Program-made: the position numbers and the translations under genes
Source: Parasitella parasitica
Taxonomy: Eukaryota; Mucoromycota; Mucoromycetes; Mucorales; Mucoraceae
Assembly: GCA_025201805.1 (NCBI GenBank)
Contig: MU619375.1
Location: 6,828-70,827 of the forward strand
Reading direction: 5' to 3'
DNA length: 64,000 nt
Notes under the pieces: generated by a model
Seen by the model: only the letters and a program-made list of their open reading frames with translations
Databases searched by the model: none
Told to the model about the DNA's origin: nothing
Shown here: in pieces, positions 21,651 through 33,732 of the stretch
How the letters are laid out: each line of letters begins with the position of its first letter
Position numbering within the stretch: position 1 is the stretch's first letter

Positions 21651-22550
21651 TTATTTATGATTGTCCTTTTTCCAAGAAGCCAAATTGCGGAACAGCTTTG
21701 ACCTGCCGCTATTCGGCAATGGCAATTTATTTGCATCTGTTTCAAATGATTGATCATCATCTGTTGTTGTTGTTGTTGTTGTTTCTGTAGTAATAATTGT
21801 GGGTGCATTTTTCCTACTGGAGAATTTTCGTGTGAGGGCAAATATTGTGTCCCGTTTTCGTTTTTTTATAACGACGCCTCCTTCATCCTCTGAGGAAAAT
21901 GAAGAGTCAAAGCCTTGTTTCAAGTGGCCTGTGCTGTTGCTTCTCTGGAAAGTCAATCGAAGTAGGTCCATGGCACGGTCTCGTTTGCTTATTGAAAGCG
22001 ATTGCATTTGAATAGACAATTCATCGCTGCTTGTCTCTTCTTCCGGATGCAATAAACCAGCTCTACGTCCGGTGCGAATATGGCCTGTACTGTTGCTACG
22101 TTTGACTGTTGTACTATGAGACTTGATCAGTTGGTGAATGTGGAGTGGCTTTTTGCTAGAAGATGAAGGAAATGTACGAAGGGCTTGTAACAAGGGCACC
22201 TTTTGCTGCAATAGTGCGTCCTTGGCATTATCGTTATCAACAGGTACTAATGCTTTGGGCTTTGCAATCGTAGGTTTCGGTTTCGTAGTTGGAATGACGA
22301 TGATCTTTGGCTTGAGCGTTAATGATTTTCTCTTGGCATGTCTTTTGTGGTGGGAATGCTTGATTTTCTTTTTGCGAGTTCTATCTGTGGCTAAATCAGA
22401 TTTTTTATCGAGTGTAATTTGACGGTAAGCAATGTAAAGGATTGAGTAAACCCAATACAGATGAGAATGTAGCAGCACGCAAAACGACAACCCAAAACCT
22501 CTAGTTTTGCAGTCCTTTAGTTTATCAATTTGATTTGAATTGCTGGGCAT
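21651..22550 (-). CDS. Unknown basic, Ser/Lys-rich protein with one hydrophobic segment
   Basis: Single-exon frame of 299 aa, MPSNSNQIDKLKD to SWKKDNHK. Residues about 18-42 are hydrophobic (FGLSFCVLLHSHLYWVYSIL), possibly a membrane anchor. A strongly basic stretch follows (RKKKIKHSHHKRHAKRKSLT). Two copies of RSNSTGH (KRSNSTGHIRTGRR and QRSNSTGHLKQ) look like basophilic kinase sites, and each is followed by an acidic Ser cluster (EEETSSDE; SSEDEGG). A T-run (TTETTTTTTTDDD) precedes the C-terminal basic helix. I do not recognise the family. The frame is long against this AT-rich background, and low complexity and the repeated motif favour a real regulatory protein. The gene is convergent with STI1 (412 bp between stops). 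Confidence 0.6.
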   Translation of the reverse strand: MPSNSNQIDKLKDCKTRGFGLSFCVLLHSHLYWVYSILYIAYRQITLDKKSDLATDRTRKKKIKHSHHKRHAKRKSLTLKPKIIVIPTTKPKPTIAKPKALVPVDNDNAKDALLQQKVPLLQALRTFPSSSSKKPLHIHQLIKSHSTTVKRSNSTGHIRTGRRAGLLHPEEETSSDELSIQMQSLSISKRDRAMDLLRLTFQRSNSTGHLKQGFDSSFSSEDEGGVVIKKRKRDTIFALTRKFSSRKNAPTIITTETTTTTTTDDDQSFETDANKLPLPNSGRSKLFRNLASWKKDNHK

Positions 22551-24902
22551 ATTTTGGTGGAAATGAAAGATAAAAAAGAAAATAAAGGGGAAATGGTGAT
22601 TTTAAATAAATTTAGTATTAATCCTGGTACAAACAACCAAAATAGTTTATAAAACTTTGCATCCACTTCTTAAAATGGCAAATTCCTTAATTGTTGGCGA
22701 TCTTATATGAATTTTTTGCTGTCAAAAATATACGGCCACGCCAGATGTGGGACAATAATATATTGAATTTAAGGAACAGGGCCTTGCTCTGTCGTATTTC
22801 TTCAGTGATATACCTTGCAAAGTGGTGATCTTTTGGCGAATATACTATTTGTGTATTTAGCAGTAGAGATGGTTGAGAATTAAAGCACAGGTAAATAGGG
22901 TTGCCCACAGCAATCAATATGCATACATCATATGTTTGTAGCGACCGGTCCACCGAACATAATGAATATTTGTTACATGCACTGCTCTAGCAAAAGCAAA
23001 AGAATTGCTTCATATCTATTCTATATAGTATTATACATGGGCCTAGGTTTCCTATATACATTATATTAAATATGTACGCGTATTTGTTTATTAAAACTAA
23101 TAAACTCTGATGCACACTATACATTAGTTTTCAGAACGAACGTAAATATCACACATCTGGATACGTTTACTGTAGACAGGTGCTTAGGAAGTCGAATGTC
23201 ATTCCTTTAGATTAGTCATGTAAAAATTACTAAATTGTTGAGTAGGAGCAAAAAGCTCTTGATTCGAGGCAATGCCAGATAATCCCCCTAAACACTCCTT
23301 TAAGCGAATTAATATACAGTAATACTATTGTTTATAATTGAAAATCACGCTCAAGCTACATACATATTGAAGGCATCAAAATTCGGGAATGTTGTAAATT
23401 CATTTTCTCGCTTTTTCCATTGACTTTGTTGTTTTTGAAAGCTATTTCTGTTATGCTTTAAGATTACTTTCCGAACCCTACACAGCAGTTCTAATGATAG
23501 CAAAACTTTAAACAGCATGGCTTTATTTTTTGGTGCTGATAAAAGCGTGATGTTATTTTGTTTGGACTACATGTACCTATGATTTGAAAGCTTGTCCTTA
23601 AATCAGGTTATCTGTGACTAGGGCAAACGATGGTCTAGATATCGATTGTGTATGCGTTACATCGCTGGTTGTAAAGGAAAGAAACCGTCCATGATAACGC
23701 TACTCAAACAACAGGTAGACTCGTCTAGTCGAAGTCTACACAGATCCCACGAAAAGAAAACAGACCAAAGTTCAAGCACACCATTTTTGCCCAGCAAATC
23801 TTCATAGCGCACTAATCTACTGACCTTCTCTGAACCTGGTAGTATACACATTTCTTTGCCTTTACATTAATATTACTTTCAAGAATGATCACGCCATCAA
23901 AGTGATTGTTGAATAATTGCTCGAATTTTGAGGATATAATATTATGATTTCGACCAGACCGGAGTACGTATATTTAACGTTATTAATGCCATAAACATGT
24001 ACGGCAACTTTTCTTCATGCAAAAAAAAACAGAAAATTATATTAGTGGATTGGAGACATCAAGCTTCAATCGAGCTATTAAGTGGTGTCCTAGAAATTTA
24101 ATGGCAAGGGCACCCGGATACATTATTTTTTGTGTCATCCGTTAACATACCAATTCTCTGACTCAAATCTTCATGTTCGCTGATGTTACAAAACAGAGCA
24201 CTTTGGATGAGCAAGCCGCCAAGAGTATCACCAATGATATTGCAAATTAAAGAGAAACCAAAAGGAAAAAAGGCCTACTATATATAGATTAATTTTGAAA
24301 CCAAAACTTACATTAATGCTTCTTTCGGCAAAAACACATGTAAAAGATTTTAAGCCGGGGTGATAATAATTGCAAAGCAATAAACGTACGATGTCTTTAT
24401 AGTTGTATTGCTTGCCGATGTATGGCAGCCGAAGCAATTATAAAATTCACTCAATGTTTAAGATCCATTGTGGGTTATGCCAGGCCAGTGTGATGGCTCG
24501 GTGCTCCAAACACCCAAGTGCACTAATTGTACCTTCATTCATAGAGGGTTTTCGAACAAAACAAAACAAAAAAAAAAAAACAAAAAAAAGAGAATGATCA
24601 ATGTTACCAGAGTCTAATGTCGTCTTATATTAACCATGTTGAAAAGTATGATAATGTGCACTTTAGAGAAAAGAGCAGGAAGTTTACAGAGCAGACTCAG
24701 AATAATACAAGTTACACATGCAATAAAATGCCTAAACATTTGGGTTTTGCACATTACCAATCAAATGAGATGAGCATGCTGGAAATGTGACTCTTCCAGC
24801 CTTGCTATTTCTTCATTCACCAAACCATCAGACACACACAACGCCCCCTTTTCATCCTGTTGCTTTATTTCGAAAGAGATATCTTGAAAATAAAAACAGT
24901 AA
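22551..24902. other. Gene desert (2.35 kb)
   Basis: AT-rich sequence without any supported gene. Short frames at 22687-22953, 23657-23851 and 24228-24437 (all minus) have no recognisable domains, no partner exons and no conserved-looking composition. The last part carries the MAPKKK promoter (CA/CT-rich near 24830-24870). Confidence 0.5.
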
Positions 24903-27900
24903 ATGTCGAGCACAAGAAGAGTTTGCTGGACTCAACATGATTCTGATGTTGAACAGCAACAACAACAGCAGCAGGAGCAACGGGAGCAACGGGAGCAACA
25001 GGAGCAGCAGCATGCAGTAAACGCTCTTTATCCAAACAATACCTCTACTCCATGGCCATTCATTACCACCAACTTTACTGCTCCCATGTCACAAAACCCT
25101 TACCAAGATGATGATGATTACAGCGACGAAGACGATCAGAGCAACAGCGACGAAGACGACGAAACAGCATTCAACCAGCTGTATGCTCGTAATCAAGCAT
25201 TTACAAACGTAGCTCCAGAGATCACCCACGAAAGATTGGAATGGCAGCAGATGCTGCAGTCTGTCTTGCTGGGAGAAGTGATCAAATCTGAAAAAAAGCG
25301 GTTATCCAGCTCTGATAAATTCTCACAAGAGAAGCCCAACCAAGAAATCTGGCTCTCTCTGCGCGCTTTGCTTCGTGGAAGAACCATGCTACAGGAACAA
25401 AAATCACTCGACGAAAGCCGTAAAGAAATTGAGGGTGTTCTTCGAATGGTTATGGATTTCAAGATTGAGAAAGACGAGGGGGATACAGCGCTTCGAAAGG
25501 TTGCTGAAGTGTTGAAGAACATTGACCGCATTGAATCACTCTATACAACTCGTGCTGAATTGATCCTGGCCTATCCAGAGTATGGATCGATTGAATTTCA
25601 AACAAGATTGGATGCCTTGAATTCATGGTGCACTGTTACCCGCAGTCTGACTATGCAATATCAAATCTTGAGAAACTGGACTGGCTCAGAAGATTTACAA
25701 ATTTCTCGAAAAAAATCGGATGAAAGCACGGAAGCCGCCATCACAGCTGACACAACAACAATAAACAATGCTGCTAAAAACAACAAAGAAGATCCCCGGA
25801 ATGATACCTCATTTGTGGAACGACTTTTGAAAGAATCAGCACTGCAAGATACCTTTGACAAACGGACCCTCTCCGCTCTCAATTCTCTTTTGATGAAATC
25901 CAAAGAAACCCTGATCTACAACTCTGCCCAATTCAAGGAGATGAATTTGCCATCTTTTATTTCACAATTGCGTCGATTAGCCTATTTTCCCATTTCACTG
26001 GTTGAAGAAGCATTGAAGCTTAGATTGGACAACAAAAGTCGAATGCAAGAGCCGCCAAAACAAATGGTCGATACCATGATGGAAGATTACCGTGGCCTGC
26101 TTTCGCTAGCTTGCAGAGTCAAAAGAGAATATCAAGAGTTAACCCACACAGCTCCAGGCTGGAAATTAGACGAAGACGAGCCTGTTGATCAAAACTACGA
26201 TAATGTGTTGATGGAATCCGTCCGCTTTTACTTTAAATTGATCAGTTGGAAGTTGAATCTCGAGAAGGAAAACAATTTGCGGGAGAAGGAAGTAATGGAA
26301 AAAGAGTGGGCTTTTTTGCAGGAAACTGTGTGTCAAGCTGTGGATAAAGCCGATTGGGAATGTGCAGAGCAGTTTTGGTAAAAAAAATCAAGTATTACAT
26401 GACTCTAACCACAACTAACTCGCGAGTGTAATAGTTCCCTGACAAATCGCTTATTAGCTGATGTGATGCACGATTATATATCCAAGCTCAAAATATCTCC
26501 AGAATCAGTAGATGGTGGCATTGAAGTCAAATACACAAAGCTATTACATACGATGCGCATGAGAGCGAGAAAGTTACTTCAGTTTGCAAGGTAAATTGGC
26601 CCTCCCCTCCCCCCTCCCCCCTCCCCCGATCTTGCAAAAAGTTGAGATGTAGCTAAACTAGTTTAACAGGTTTTTCATGAGCCAATTTGAAAATGCCGCA
26701 GAGTATGTCGTAGACACAGATAACATGGACAAGTTTATCACATGCCTCATCGAGTCAGGCCATTTTTTGGTTTACACGGGAGCATTTGAGGAGGACAGAA
26801 TATACATCATTGCATCACCTTCGCTTTACGGCAGAGAAGACGTTATCCAAACATTAATACGAGCATGCTTTGCTAACAATAAGCCGATTCAACCATCTAC
26901 TCCTCTTACACCCAGTGATCTGAATATCGACAACAGCGAATACGACGATTACATTCTGATTTTCTCGCCATGGCAAAACATCATGTGGACAGGTGAGGTC
27001 GTTGAGGTGCCTACGCCATTTATTCATTTGGGGATCAAGACGAGAAGAGTCAGGCTGACAACGGGAGATGCACTCAAGCTTGCTTCCGCGAAAGCTGCGT
27101 TCTGGACAGCCGTACAGCACTCTGGCATTGAAATAATCCAAGAGCACCGTGCTCATATTCCCAGAATCAATAAAGAGTTGTACAAGATCAAGATGACAGT
27201 TTTCAAATTGGCCGACTCAACCATCTCCAGTGTAAGCACCATTCGTGACCAGACCATCGGCTTAGGCTGCCAGGAACTTGTGGAAGAGTGTTTTAGTTTT
27301 GCTAGTGATTTCGGTATTCGTGCTTCCAAGTTTTTAGAACTGGCTGTTCGACTTCAACTTGACCTCAAACTGGTTCGACTCGCCATTGATTGGATTTGCT
27401 TTATCACAGACGACTGTATACCCTCTGATAGAAAGACGTTTCGCTGGGCTGTTGCTGCTTTGGAGTTTGTGCATTTAATGACTCGAGGTGTCAATATTTT
27501 GGCGTTGAATGAAAGTGAATTTGCTACACTACAAAGCAAAGTAGCTCGTTGCGTTGCTCTGCTAATATCCCACTTTGATGTGCTGGGTACAAGATACACT
27601 TACGAGTTGCAGCTTAAGGAAGATCAGCAACGTCGTCGTGGCCTAACTGCGAAACGCAATTCGTACATGACTTCCAAGAGTGCGGACAAGGACATTATCA
27701 CAACTAGCTCAACATTTGGCGCTGCTAATGATGCAGCCAGCGCAGGCGGTGGAGGTGGTGCTATATATATTCGCGACGCATGGATGCGTAAAATCTCTGA
27801 AATTGAGTCGAAACGTACCGAAGATGAGCAAGAGCGCAAGATTATTGGTAAAATCTTGGACGACCAAAAGCCAGAAGATCAATCGCTCATGTTTCTGGCG

Positions 27901-29281
27901 CCATCTTCGTCAAACATCTCCTTCAGTTGGCAGCAAGGTCGGTTCATCGGTGCTGGTACCTTTGGTTCGGTTTACTTGGCGATTAATCTGGATACGTCAA
28001 CTGTCATGGCTGTCAAAGAAATCCGATTTCCCGATTCCAGCTCTCTTTCTGCATTGCACAAGTCTATCAAAGAAGAAATGTCCGTCATGGAGATGCTTCA
28101 GCATAGAAATATCGTGCAATATTATGGCATGGTAAGGGGATATACAGAAGCTTGGGTTTGATATTAATTTCGATCTAGGAAGTGCATCGTGATCGTGTCT
28201 ACATCTTTATGGAGTACTGTGAAAATGGTAGTTTGGGCGCTCTTTTGGATCATGGCGGACGCATTGAGGACGAAGTCTACATTGTTGACTATGCTTATCA
28301 GCTACTGAGTGGTTTGGCTTACTTGCATGGAAATAATGTTGTGCATCGTGATATTAAACCTGACAGTAAGGATTATTTGTCTGGTATAACAGTAGGGCTG
28401 TAACTAAATTTCTCCTTTTCAATACAGATATTTTAATTGATTATCAGGGGCAACTGAAATTGACTGATTTCGGCGCATCGAAGATTTTGGTCAAGGGACA
28501 AAAAACGATGGGACGTGCAACCATGAACATGCATGTGGGTAGTTTGGCAGGCACCCCGATGTACATGGTAAGTAATTTGTGGTTTAATTTGGTAACTGTA
28601 ATGTTAAATCATTATCAAAAATAGGCCCCTGAAGTGATTACAGGCAGCGATAATGGTCGTAAAGGTTCTATGGACATTTGGTCTTTAGGTTGCTGTATTG
28701 TCCAGATGGCTACGGGTCGTCGTCCATGGAGTACATTAGAAAACGAGTGGTCTGTCATGTATCATGTCGTCACGGGCCATCCTCCGCTCCCAGATGCCTC
28801 ACAATTATCTAGCCCTGGTATTGATTTTCTAAAGAAATGCTTTGTGCGTGATCCCAACAAAAGACCTTCTGCTGAGGAACTACTGAATCATCCATGGATT
28901 ACAAGCTATCTTGAAAGCTACAGCGAAGAGGCTCAATTGCCTTTATCACAAGAAGGAGACAATGGCGATGTTTTAGCAGCAGGCCACCATTGGGGTGATG
29001 AGGGTCAAAACCGTTCAGTGAATGGTGATGAAATGCCACCGATAATAAGATCCATAGGCTCTACTCATTCTATAGAGCGACCGCTTGTAAGAAGTATTCC
29101 CAACAGCTTAGCTATAGATGGTATGGTTCGAAGCATTCCAAACAGTTTAGCCATTGATGGCATGGCAGCTAGCTTGGAAAATGGAGCTCAAGCCCAAGCC
29201 TATTTCCAAAACATTGCGGCACAACATGCTAAGGATTCTCAATGGGATCTCAGCTCGTCTGCCAACAATAATAATTCATAG
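24903..29281 (+). CDS. SSK2: MAP kinase kinase kinase of the stress (HOG/Sty1) pathway, Ssk2/Ssk22/Wis4 type
   Basis: Exons 24903-26377, 26435-26590, 26670-28131, 28179-28365, 28428-28567 and 28625-29281 give 1358 aa, the size of yeast Ssk2/Ssk22 and S. pombe Wis4. The N-terminus has a Q-rich run and an acidic Ser/Asp stretch. The long middle is the conserved non-catalytic region. The C-terminal kinase domain has GAGTFGSVYLA (from about 971), Lys 993 in MAVKEI, HRDIKPDN (1087-1094), DFGASK (from 1107) and APE (1141-1143). The family passes osmotic or oxidative stress from the Ssk1 response regulator to a Pbs2/Wis1 MAPKK. After the kinase, the dodecapeptide RSIPNSLAIDGM occurs twice in tandem. 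Total coding length is divisible by three. A poly(A) signal AATAAA lies at 29371-29376. Confidence 0.95.
26600..26627 (+). repeat. Five C-runs inside MAPKKK intron 2 (G4-capable on the other strand)
   Basis: Runs of 3, 4, 6, 6 and 5 C separated by single T, within the intron 26591-26669, between donor and branch region. The complementary strand has five G-runs with one-base loops, a strong G-quadruplex pattern. Confidence 0.8.
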
Positions 29282-30520
29282 TATAAAACATCCCTTCTTT
29301 TTTTATTATTATTATTACTAGTGCAAAAACATATCCCCTCCTTTCATCATTTTACATATATATTACATACAATAAATCATGAAACACCTTTGTTTTTTTT
29401 TCATTCCCTATATGTGTTGTTTACTTCAATTTGATCAGTACGAAGCTGATATTCAACAAATTGAAACTTGAATTTTTTGCAGCGCCAAAAGCACCATTGC
29501 GTATTCATTGCGTAAAGCCATCCCACAGCGAGTAGAAAATTTGGGTGCGATATGAAATGGATTCACGTAAGGTATAGCAAATTAATGTGATTTGTTACTC
29601 AAATACACACAAAATCACAGCTTTTTTCTAATTACTCTGGGTAGAAACATCATATTTACACGAAACTGTACAGAGGAGTAGAGGTAATGTATGTGAGTAC
29701 TGCATAGAATTTTGGTGGTATATGGACTTGATTTACATAAGGTATGGCAATTAATGTACTTTTCAACACCCAAAATGGCCGCTTTTTGCTGCTTACTCTG
29801 GATAAAAACATCACACTTGCACAGATGAGTAGAGGAGTGGAGTTAATGCGAGCAAGCACAGCAAATAATTTTGGTGAGATATGAACTTGACTCAGGTATG
29901 TTATATATGATAATATATTATTTGGCATTTTAGAAAAGAAGAATCACTATTATCCTGTGATTACTCTAGAGCATAACTTGGTTTCCACTGGGTGATGTCT
30001 CTCCAAAGTTATGTGGAAAAGCAGTTCCTCATTTGTGTATTGCTGAATATGAAGACATAAGGTATGAACCATTATTCTCGATCATCCTTAATCGGAAAAT
30101 CAGATATCAACCCAGTATAGACTCGCCTGGGGACTAAAATACTATCAGATCATGGAATTTATTTTAGCATGGATAGATAACCATTTAATGACAATGAAAG
30201 GTGTCATTCAATTGCAGTTATTATGAACAAAAACAGTTTTGATTTTCATAATTGCTTTTGCTGGAGACGACTTTATCTGAGCAGGACAATGTGTCCAGGA
30301 GAAAGATGCAATTGCGGCAATGTCAGGAATGGGCAGTGGATATTATGCTTGGCTCCTGTTGAAAGTCTGCTTAGATGCAGGCATATACTACAGCGCAGAC
30401 TTTGAATTTTCTTCCGTCTTTATCCAAGTCTTCTTAACAATGCTAAGCTGTATACGGTATTTACAATTTGGATATATATAAATAAATAGAAATAACAACC
30501 ATGTTTATATTATATTATTG
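29282..30520. other. Intergenic with a diverged ~161-bp tandem repeat
   Basis: After the MAPKKK terminator region, 29536-29920 holds about two and a half diverged copies of a 161-bp unit (separate entry). The rest (29930-30520) is AT-rich with no supported gene; it includes the VPS36 3' flank. Confidence 0.5.
29536..29920. repeat. Diverged tandem repeat, period about 161 bp
   Basis: TACTCTGG at 29633 and 29794 (161 bp apart) starts matching blocks (GTAGAAACATCATATTTACA vs ATAAAAACATCACACTTGCA), then GAGTAGAGG blocks, then ATTTTGGTGG(T)ATATG...ACTTGA blocks near 29710 and 29870. An incomplete copy (ATTTGGGTGCGATATG, then CACGTAAGGTATAGCA) precedes at 29539. Identity looks around 70 percent by eye. 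Confidence 0.7.
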
Positions 30521-32322
30521 TCATCTAGAGATTAAAAATAAGTTTTCGTAAAAAGTCAATCCAGTAGGGCCATCATCACGACAAATAAGTCCCATTTTCT
30601 CTGCTACGTTTAACTGCTCAATAGCAACAGCAAGTGCCAAGTTTTCAATTTCTGCCAATTGAAGTGCTGTTAAGCCTCCTTCCTGTTCCTTGACATGTCT
30701 CAGTACTCGAGAAGCAGCTCTACTATCATCCATATGAATTGATTGAATTACTAGCAATCCGCTGGGAAACCTTCTAAGGTTAAAGGGTAGCTTGAGCTGC
30801 TCAAATTGCTGGCTTGCTTTGTATAAATCTTCAGGGGAAATCAGAGCTAGATGAAGTTTGAAAAAAACAAAAAAATTCGAGGATGTCTTTCACACAAATA
30901 AAAGTAGCCTACCTGTGCCTCTTGCTCGATTAAACAGGCAATATACATCTGTTAAAGACTTCATGTCGTCTTCCTTTTGAAAAAACTTTGCAAGAAAGTC
31001 TGCTAATTCTCGAGACAATTCTTGATGGTATATAGAGCCAGCCGAATCTCTTGGTCAATACAAATTGTGTTAACAAAGAAAAAGATTTTTAAGCAAGTTT
31101 CGAGCTTACTTTGTTACAGGAGACGCGATACCAAGGTTCAACAAATGCGTACGAAGTGCTGATAATTCGTTGTCCCCGTTAGTAGGATCTTTGCTGACTT
31201 TGCTGGATATGGACTCTGCCAGCTTCACCATCTCTGTAGCCTTCGTCATTAGCCTATCTAAGTCTTGGAAAGCATCTATCATTGTCTCATTCGTCTCTAA
31301 TGTTGTTTTTTGAATACGGTCTTCAATAGCACCTAAAATTTGTATCTAATTTTAGAAATCAGATTATAACATCAACACAAATAGGCTTACTTATACCAAC
31401 ACCACGTTTTGTAGATGTTGCAGGCTCTGTAGTTGGAGTGGATATCTAAGAAGCGCATTTCATCAATATAGGATATCTAAATATCAATTCCTATGTCTTT
31501 ACTTTTTCCCATTGCTTTGTAGTCAAGGCCGCTCTCAAGTTGCTCAAAAAACTTGACTGTCCGCCCTTTCGAAATGACAAACGTACTTGTTTTGAGGCAG
31601 ATGATGCTGAATTGTTGTTTGTAGAGCTGGAAGAGCTTGAGCTGGTAGTGGTTGCAGGAATAATTTCTCGAGGTAGATCAGCTCCGCACATTTCGCATTG
31701 ATTCAAACTTGGATGATTAATAAATGTACAGACAGAACATGCACTACTGTCAGTTACAGTATTCGTATTCGGCGTATTCATATTAGGAGATGAGATGTCC
31801 GTTTGCTTGCGAACTCCACATAATTCACACGTCTCTGACGAAGCTTTATTCGAGAAAAAACAGATTGGACAAGCCCAGACGCTAGTATTCAAGTTATTAC
31901 TCAGGCTTGTTGAAGATCCTATTCGAAGTGGTGATTCTGCTGTTGCTGCTGCATGATCGACATTGATAAGGATCTTTGGTGAGGATCTTAGAAACCCACT
32001 CTACAAAATGAAACAATTAATGATGGCCACAAGTAGTCCTGACGGACGTAGCTTACATAGCTCTCGACATCTTTAACAAGATCCAAGCCTAACTCGACCG
32101 AGAATTCTAAAGGATTTTTATTGTCGACATATATTATGCGATGAGATGTTAAATAGCACACGCCATCTGGATATTGGTCTAGCTTATGCTTGCTGGTTTT
32201 TTTTTTTTTTTTTTTTACCCTTCGTAAAGTCCAATATTGCCTTGTTGAATAAGCAGTGATTCATTAGATACTAATTCAGGTCTTTTGGCAGAAGATAATA
32301 TCGTGCTCTTGAAATATTCCAT
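30521..32322 (-). CDS. VPS36: ESCRT-II subunit Vps36 with GLUE and two NZF zinc fingers
   Basis: Seven exons (32322-32219, 32192-32057, 32000-31503, 31445-31391, 31332-31110, 31049-30913, 30846-30521) give 492 aa. The start [25 protein letters not shown] and HRIIYVD belong to the PH-like GLUE domain, which is split by two NZF fingers ([38 protein letters not shown]), an insertion layout known from yeast Vps36. The C-terminal EAP30 region is clear: [73 protein letters not shown] sorts ubiquitinated cargo into multivesicular bodies. Oddity: the first intron (32193-32218) is only 26 nt, nearly all A on the coding strand, yet needed to restore the frame; see findings. Other introns are 56-66 nt. 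Confidence 0.94.
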
Positions 32323-33732
32323 TTAATAGAGAAAGAAGTCTATGTTTCACACAAATAATCTTTATCTAAGCGCGCTACTCGTAAAAAAAGAGCTCCTGCT
32401 TCATATTGTTTGCTTTCGACTGCTTCAATTCCCGCCATAAATATTCACTCATCAACGGAACCACATGGGGCACCCTTCTTTTGATGATTATCCAAGTACA
32501 CAACGAGAATAAAGGGCAGCGGGATTATGCCAAAACTAGCTGGAATTGCTTTTGTCAAAGTCTTGCTTCCCTTTATCTGTCTACCATTTTCCATTTGATT
32601 TTGTTAATCTCGAATAGATAAAATCGAAGAAATAATTGTTGAGTCTAGTAGAGTGTTAAACAATGACATGCGAAATATTAAAAATAGACGGAAGAGAAAC
32701 GCAAATACCAATACAATCGACATTGATTGCTATGCCGTTACAGTATACTTCCGTTCCCAGTTCCGAAAATGTAAAACATGAATAAAGTTTTACCGTGTGA
32801 TGGCACTTGTGCGTTAGAGTCAACATCCCACATATTATCAGTTACGCTTCTATGCGTAATTGTACCTGCTGAATGTAGACTTAAAAAATCCTTCTGTCCT
32901 GCGATATTGAATTTCAGGCATTTTCAACATGCTATCCAAGCCGAGAACATGATGAGAGTACTAGAATTTTACAAAATGGAGTGCACCTCTCATACTCAGC
33001 TTTTTGGCTGGTACAAATAATGGGGAGGCTATTGAAGGCGAAAACATAGCAGATTGACAGTGAACACCTCAGTAAACTTAGAGGACCCATTTATGAACGT
33101 TGATATCTAGCTTCGAATGAAAAGGAAGAGACTATAAACTTGTTCTTTCTCAAAAGGTTCTCAACTGAACGGTTTCAAAGATCATTGAGTATTTATAAAA
33201 TTCTTATCTAGTATTCCATAATGTCTTTTCTAAATGCTAAAATAAAGAGAGTTATAACTGCTTTGGCCAAAATCTGGTAAATATTTTCGAAAGACTGGGC
33301 AACTTTGGTTCAAAACTTTGACCAAACTAGTCTCCTTTTTTGGGCAATTTTACCTCACTAGACATTGTGATGTTTTCAAACATTCGATAGATTGAGGCTG
33401 GAAGCACAGTACCTTGCTTCTCAGGTTATTAAATTACATAAAATAAGGTTGCCCTGGAAAGCAATATTTTACTGATGATTCTAGTTGATGATATGAATAG
33501 ATTTAATAAAATTACATGTATTTATAAAGGGGCCAAAATGACAATCAAAATAAACAATCTATAAAAGACTTAAAATCGAACAACAATGAATTGAACGTGT
33601 TTTCGGATGTTGATATAAAACCAAAGCATTTTACCTGGTTTATCGGTTTTCATTCTCTCTCTAGATATAATATTCCTCCATTACACTCGTTTCCGTTCAT
33701 TACACTCATTTTTATTATTTATTCATAATCCA
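32323..33732. other. Intergenic between VPS36 and the HMG-box gene
   Basis: Contains the two divergent promoters. The open frames at 32406-32621 and 32778-33020 lack any domain signature. A CT/TC-rich stretch (33653-33690) lies just upstream of the HMG gene. Nothing else recognised. Confidence 0.5.

Noticed and set aside
21760-21785. TTG-repeat block as a CRISPR-like or regulatory array
   Set aside because: It is the antisense of a Thr-codon run in the orphan Ser/Lys-rich protein, and the genome is eukaryotic.
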